Assembly (NCBI GenBank): GCA_001898625.1
Contig: MKUP01000027.1
Location: 281,797-345,796, forward strand
Reading direction: 5' to 3'
DNA from: Burkholderiales bacterium 67-32
GTDB lineage: Bacteria > Pseudomonadota > Gammaproteobacteria > Burkholderiales > Burkholderiaceae_B
DNA length: 64,000 nucleotides
The notes beneath the pieces are model-generated. The model was not told the origin of the DNA. It searched no databases and saw only the letters and a program-made list of their open reading frames with translations. Shown here piece by piece: positions 61,632 through 64,000 of the stretch (within the stretch, counting starts at the first letter, position 1; each line of letters opens with the position of its first letter). The position numbers were made by a program, and so were the translations under genes.

Positions 61632-61688
61632 AAGCCGCAATGCGGCGGCGCACATCGGGCGCGGGCCGCGAACATGGAGATTCCGCCT

Positions 61689-62387
61689 ATGGATGCGCAT
61701 GCCTCGTCCGCGCCGTTGAAAGTCGGGTTGATGGTGCCGGCGAACAACACCACGATGGAAAAGGAACTGACCGCCTGGCTGCCGGACGGGTCGCGCTGCG
61801 TGACCTTGCGCATCCCGCGCGGCGCGGGTCTGCTGACCCGGGAAACCCTGCCGCCCTACAAGGCCAGTGCGCTGGAGCTGGCGGCAACTTTTCCCGGGGA
61901 CATCGACGTGGTGGCGTACGGCTGCACGGCGGCAGGCTTCATCGCCGGACCCCAGGGCGAAGCGCAGTTGGCCGGAGAATTGGCCGCGATCACGGGCAAG
62001 CCGGTGGTCACCACCGCGCGGTCGATGGTGGCGGCGCTGCAAGCGGCCGGCGCTCGTCACATCGCGCTGGTCACACCCTATAGCGACGAGGTCAACCGCA
62101 ACCTGGGCCTCTTCCTGGCCGAGGGCGGCATCGAGGCGCGCCGCGTCAGCAGTCTGGCCGCAGCCGACGTGGAAGCGTTGGGGCGCATCACCGCGTCGGA
62201 GGTAGCGACACTGGCCCGAAGCACCATGGATGACAGCTGCGACGCGCTATTCATCGCCTGCTCGCAACTGCCCACCTACGAGATCCTGGATTCCCTGCAG
62301 GCGGAGCTTGGCCGGCCCGCCTGGTCGTCGATCAAGGCCACCGCATGGCGGGCCTTGCAAGCCGTGGCGCAGGCGGCACGCCGGTAG
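61689..62387 (+). CDS. Maleate isomerase / Asp-Glu racemase-superfamily protein
   Basis: The ATG at 61689, with GGAG about ten bases upstream, gives 232 residues; the ATG at 61674 is less well placed. The N-terminus LMVPANNTTMEKE and the two active-site cysteines Cys79 (AYGCTAAG) and Cys191 (IACSQLPTYE) match maleate cis-trans isomerases. Arylmalonate decarboxylase is related but lacks the first Cys, so isomerase or racemase chemistry is more likely. Position between the OYE gene and a Bug receptor suggests use of an unsaturated dicarboxylate. Confidence 0.85.
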   Translation: MDAHASSAPLKVGLMVPANNTTMEKELTAWLPDGSRCVTLRIPRGAGLLTRETLPPYKASALELAATFPGDIDVVAYGCTAAGFIAGPQGEAQLAGELAAITGKPVVTTARSMVAALQAAGARHIALVTPYSDEVNRNLGLFLAEGGIEARRVSSLAAADVEALGRITASEVATLARSTMDDSCDALFIACSQLPTYEILDSLQAELGRPAWSSIKATAWRALQAVAQAARR

Positions 62388-62469
62388 AAAACCGGCGGTA
62401 CAGAACAGAAGATTCATCGAGACAGCCGCGATCGCGCCCGGCGCCGACGCGGACCACAAGGAGGACATC

Positions 62470-63453
62470 ATGAAAAGAGGCATCAGGCAGTCGGCCGCGA
62501 CCGTCTTCGCGGGCATGCTGGCATTCGCTGCGGGCGGGGCCGGCGCGCAGAGCTATCCCACCCAGCCGATCCGGCTCATTGTTCCCTACAGCACCGGCGG
62601 CGTCACAGACATCACCGCACGATTGGTCGCGCCGTATGTTTCCGAGGCGCTGGGCCAGCAACTGGTGATCGAGAACCGCAGCGGCGGTGCATCGATTCCG
62701 GGGTCCGAGGCGGTTGCGCGGGCGGAGCCGGACGGCTACACGCTGCTGCTGACCTCGACCGCGCTGGCGGCCAATCCCGTGCTGTTCAAGAAGCTGCCGT
62801 TCGATGCGCGCAAGGATCTCGCGCCAATCAGCCTGCTGGCCACCGTGCCCACGGTGCTGGTCGTGCCGACCGCGCTGCCGGCCAGGAACCTGAAGGAGTT
62901 CATCGCGCTGGCGAAGTCCCGCCCGGGAGGCCTGGACTACGGGTCGGCCGGCTATGGCAGCGGCAACCACCTGACGACCGAAGTGTTCAAGAGCGCGGCC
63001 GGCATCGACGCGCAGCACATTCCCTACAAGGGCGGCGGCGCGGTCATGACGGACTTGGTCGGCGGCCAGGTGTCGTTCGTGTTCGCGGTGCTGCCTACCG
63101 CGTACCCCTTCATCACCAGTGGCAAGCTGCGCGCGTTGGCGGTCAGCGGCGCCACGCGCAATCCCGCGCTGCCGGACGTGCCCACGGTGGCGGAGGCCGC
63201 GGGGCTGCCCGGCTTCAGCATCCAGGAATGGATAGGCATCTTCGCGCCTGCCGGCACGCCGCGCGCGATCGTCGACCGGGTCAATGCCGCGACCGTCAAG
63301 GCGCTGCGCAATCCGGAGCTCATCGGCAAGCTGAACGGCCTGGGGCTCGAAGCGCGGGGCGGTCCGCCCGAGGTGCTCAGGGATTACTTCACCGAAGAGA
63401 GCGACCGATGGGTGGCGCTGGCCAAGAAGGTAAAACTGGACAAGGTCGAATGA
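62470..63453 (+). CDS. Bug/TctC-family periplasmic solute-binding protein
   Basis: This receptor has 327 residues; AAGGAGGACATC gives a strong ribosome binding site before ATG 62470. The signal peptide ends near AGA-QSYP (residue 26). Motifs are IRLIVPYSTGGVTD, ENRSGGAS, PDGYTLLL and HIPYKGGGAVMTDLVGGQV. It is coupled by ATGA overlap to the cupin gene and follows the isomerase-like gene by 82 bases. Confidence 0.92.
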   Translation: MKRGIRQSAATVFAGMLAFAAGGAGAQSYPTQPIRLIVPYSTGGVTDITARLVAPYVSEALGQQLVIENRSGGASIPGSEAVARAEPDGYTLLLTSTALAANPVLFKKLPFDARKDLAPISLLATVPTVLVVPTALPARNLKEFIALAKSRPGGLDYGSAGYGSGNHLTTEVFKSAAGIDAQHIPYKGGGAVMTDLVGGQVSFVFAVLPTAYPFITSGKLRALAVSGATRNPALPDVPTVAEAAGLPGFSIQEWIGIFAPAGTPRAIVDRVNAATVKALRNPELIGKLNGLGLEARGGPPEVLRDYFTEESDRWVALAKKVKLDKVE

Positions 63454-63842
63454 GCGCCGCACCTTCTCCGGCGCAGGCGCCCGCCGCCGAAGCCCGCGTC
63501 CGCGAACTGGCGGAGTTCCTGTGGGAGCAGTCGCCCGGCCATTTCGGCGGCGCGCTGTCCAAGATCCTGGTCAGCGCGCAGACGCCGGGGGCCCGCTACC
63601 TGGACCTGCGGCTGTCGAGCTACGAACCCATGGCCTATGTGCAAAGCCACGTGCACGACGAGAAGGAGCAGGTCTATTACTTCGTCGATGGCGAGGGGCT
63701 GCTCGAGCTGGGGCGGGAGCGGCAGGTCGTGCGCGCGGGCAGCTTCGTCCTCATTCCGCCCGGCGTGCCGCACGCGCTGCACAATACCGGGCTGGGGAAC
63801 CTCGTCTTCCTGGTCATCACGACCCCTACCGGGGCGCGCTGA
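63450..63842 (+). CDS. Cupin-domain protein
   Basis: This 130-residue protein has a single cupin barrel: QSHVHDEKEQVYYFVDGEGL (His, His, Glu) and IPPGVPHALHNTG (His), so a metal site is likely. It may be a small isomerase, oxygenase or sensor; nothing decides which. The ATG overlaps the Bug stop by four bases. The stop is one base away from the end of the convergent alcohol dehydrogenase gene. Confidence 0.87.
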   Translation: MSAAPSPAQAPAAEARVRELAEFLWEQSPGHFGGALSKILVSAQTPGARYLDLRLSSYEPMAYVQSHVHDEKEQVYYFVDGEGLLELGRERQVVRAGSFVLIPPGVPHALHNTGLGNLVFLVITTPTGAR

Positions 63843-63843
63843 C

Positions 63844-64000
63844 TCAGTACAGCACGACGGATCGTATCGACTCGCCGTTCTTCATGAGGTCGAACCCCTC
63901 GTTGATGCGTTCGAGTGGCAGGGTATGAGTGATGAGCTCGTCGATCTTGATCTTGCCATCCATGTACCAGTCGACGATGGTGGGGACGTCGGTGCGTCCG
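63844..64000 (-). CDS. adhC: Class III alcohol dehydrogenase, C-terminal fragment (gene runs off the window)
   Basis: The last 52 codons end with RTDVPTIVDWYMDGKIKIDE then LITHTLPLERINEGFDLMKN and GESIRSVVLY. This is the conserved end of S-(hydroxymethyl)glutathione dehydrogenase, the zinc enzyme that starts glutathione-dependent formaldehyde oxidation. The product of this enzyme is hydrolysed by FghA, whose gene lies on the same strand at 50850-51695. The N-terminal part is outside the window. Confidence 0.9.
   Translation of the reverse strand, partial: GRTDVPTIVDWYMDGKIKIDELITHTLPLERINEGFDLMKNGESIRSVVLY

Noticed and set aside
61674..62387. Arylmalonate decarboxylase, known from Bordetella bronchiseptica
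   Set aside because: The enzyme here has two active-site cysteines and the NNTTMEKE beginning, which fit maleate isomerase/racemase; the decarboxylase has Gly at the first position.

Overview
The window is GC-rich and almost wholly coding (no gene-free gap above about 250 bases). It looks like a chromosomal segment of an environmental betaproteobacterium of the Alcaligenaceae, most likely Bordetella or Achromobacter. The main reasons are eight periplasmic Bug/TctC-type receptors without local permeases, many LysR-type regulators paired with catabolic genes, and a narGHJI operon carrying an extra PpiC-type isomerase gene. The genus is an inference; there is no rRNA gene in the window.

Layout. 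1-3.9 kb: the 5' end of a membrane sensor gene, a D,D-carboxypeptidase (dacC-like) and a ClC chloride channel with its divergent MarR regulator. 3.9-9.7 kb: a LysR/Bug/HbpS-like module, then a GntR regulator divergent from a Rieske oxygenase and an ABC-type solute-binding protein. 9.9-18.6 kb: respiratory nitrate reductase narGHJI, a PpiC-type isomerase and narK. 18.6-22.1 kb: a second Rieske + LysR + ABC-binding-protein module on the minus strand, related to the one before nar. 22.1-32.3 kb: MarR, Bug, Rieske, LysR, then a plus-strand operon Bug / hydrolase / Rieske / extradiol dioxygenase / Bug / LuxR. 32.4-37.3 kb: protocatechuate 3,4-dioxygenase (pcaGH), a PcaQ-like regulator and a PQQ-dependent quinate/shikimate-type dehydrogenase. 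37.5-42.4 kb: a Bcr/CflA-type exporter, LysR, Bug and a two-gene AtuA-family system. 42.4-51.7 kb: housekeeping-like genes (opgGH and a small exported protein, gamma-glutamyltransferase, a two-component system, S-formylglutathione hydrolase). 51.9-63.8 kb: a dense catabolic block (LigI-like hydrolase, HpcH/HpaI aldolase, three Bug receptors, IclR, carboxymuconolactone-decarboxylase-like protein, BNR-repeat protein, ThDP enzyme, NIPSNAP protein, Old Yellow Enzyme homologue, maleate-isomerase-like protein, cupin), ending at the 3' end of a class III alcohol dehydrogenase gene.

How the genes fit together. Most of the window handles aromatic or other organic acids. Periplasmic receptors capture ligands, ring-hydroxylating or O-demethylating Rieske oxygenases activate them, and dioxygenases (extradiol LigB/MhpB type; intradiol PcaHG) open rings. 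LysR, GntR, MarR, IclR or LuxR regulators sit beside each module. The nitrate reductase supplies anaerobic respiration. Points to follow up: two related Rieske/orphan-receptor modules flanking nar, with a duplicated LysR-type box in the second; a 12-kb catabolic block lying between class III alcohol dehydrogenase and fghA, which are usually neighbours; and an AtuA protein split into two genes. No tRNA, rRNA, insertion sequence, integrase or CRISPR array was seen.
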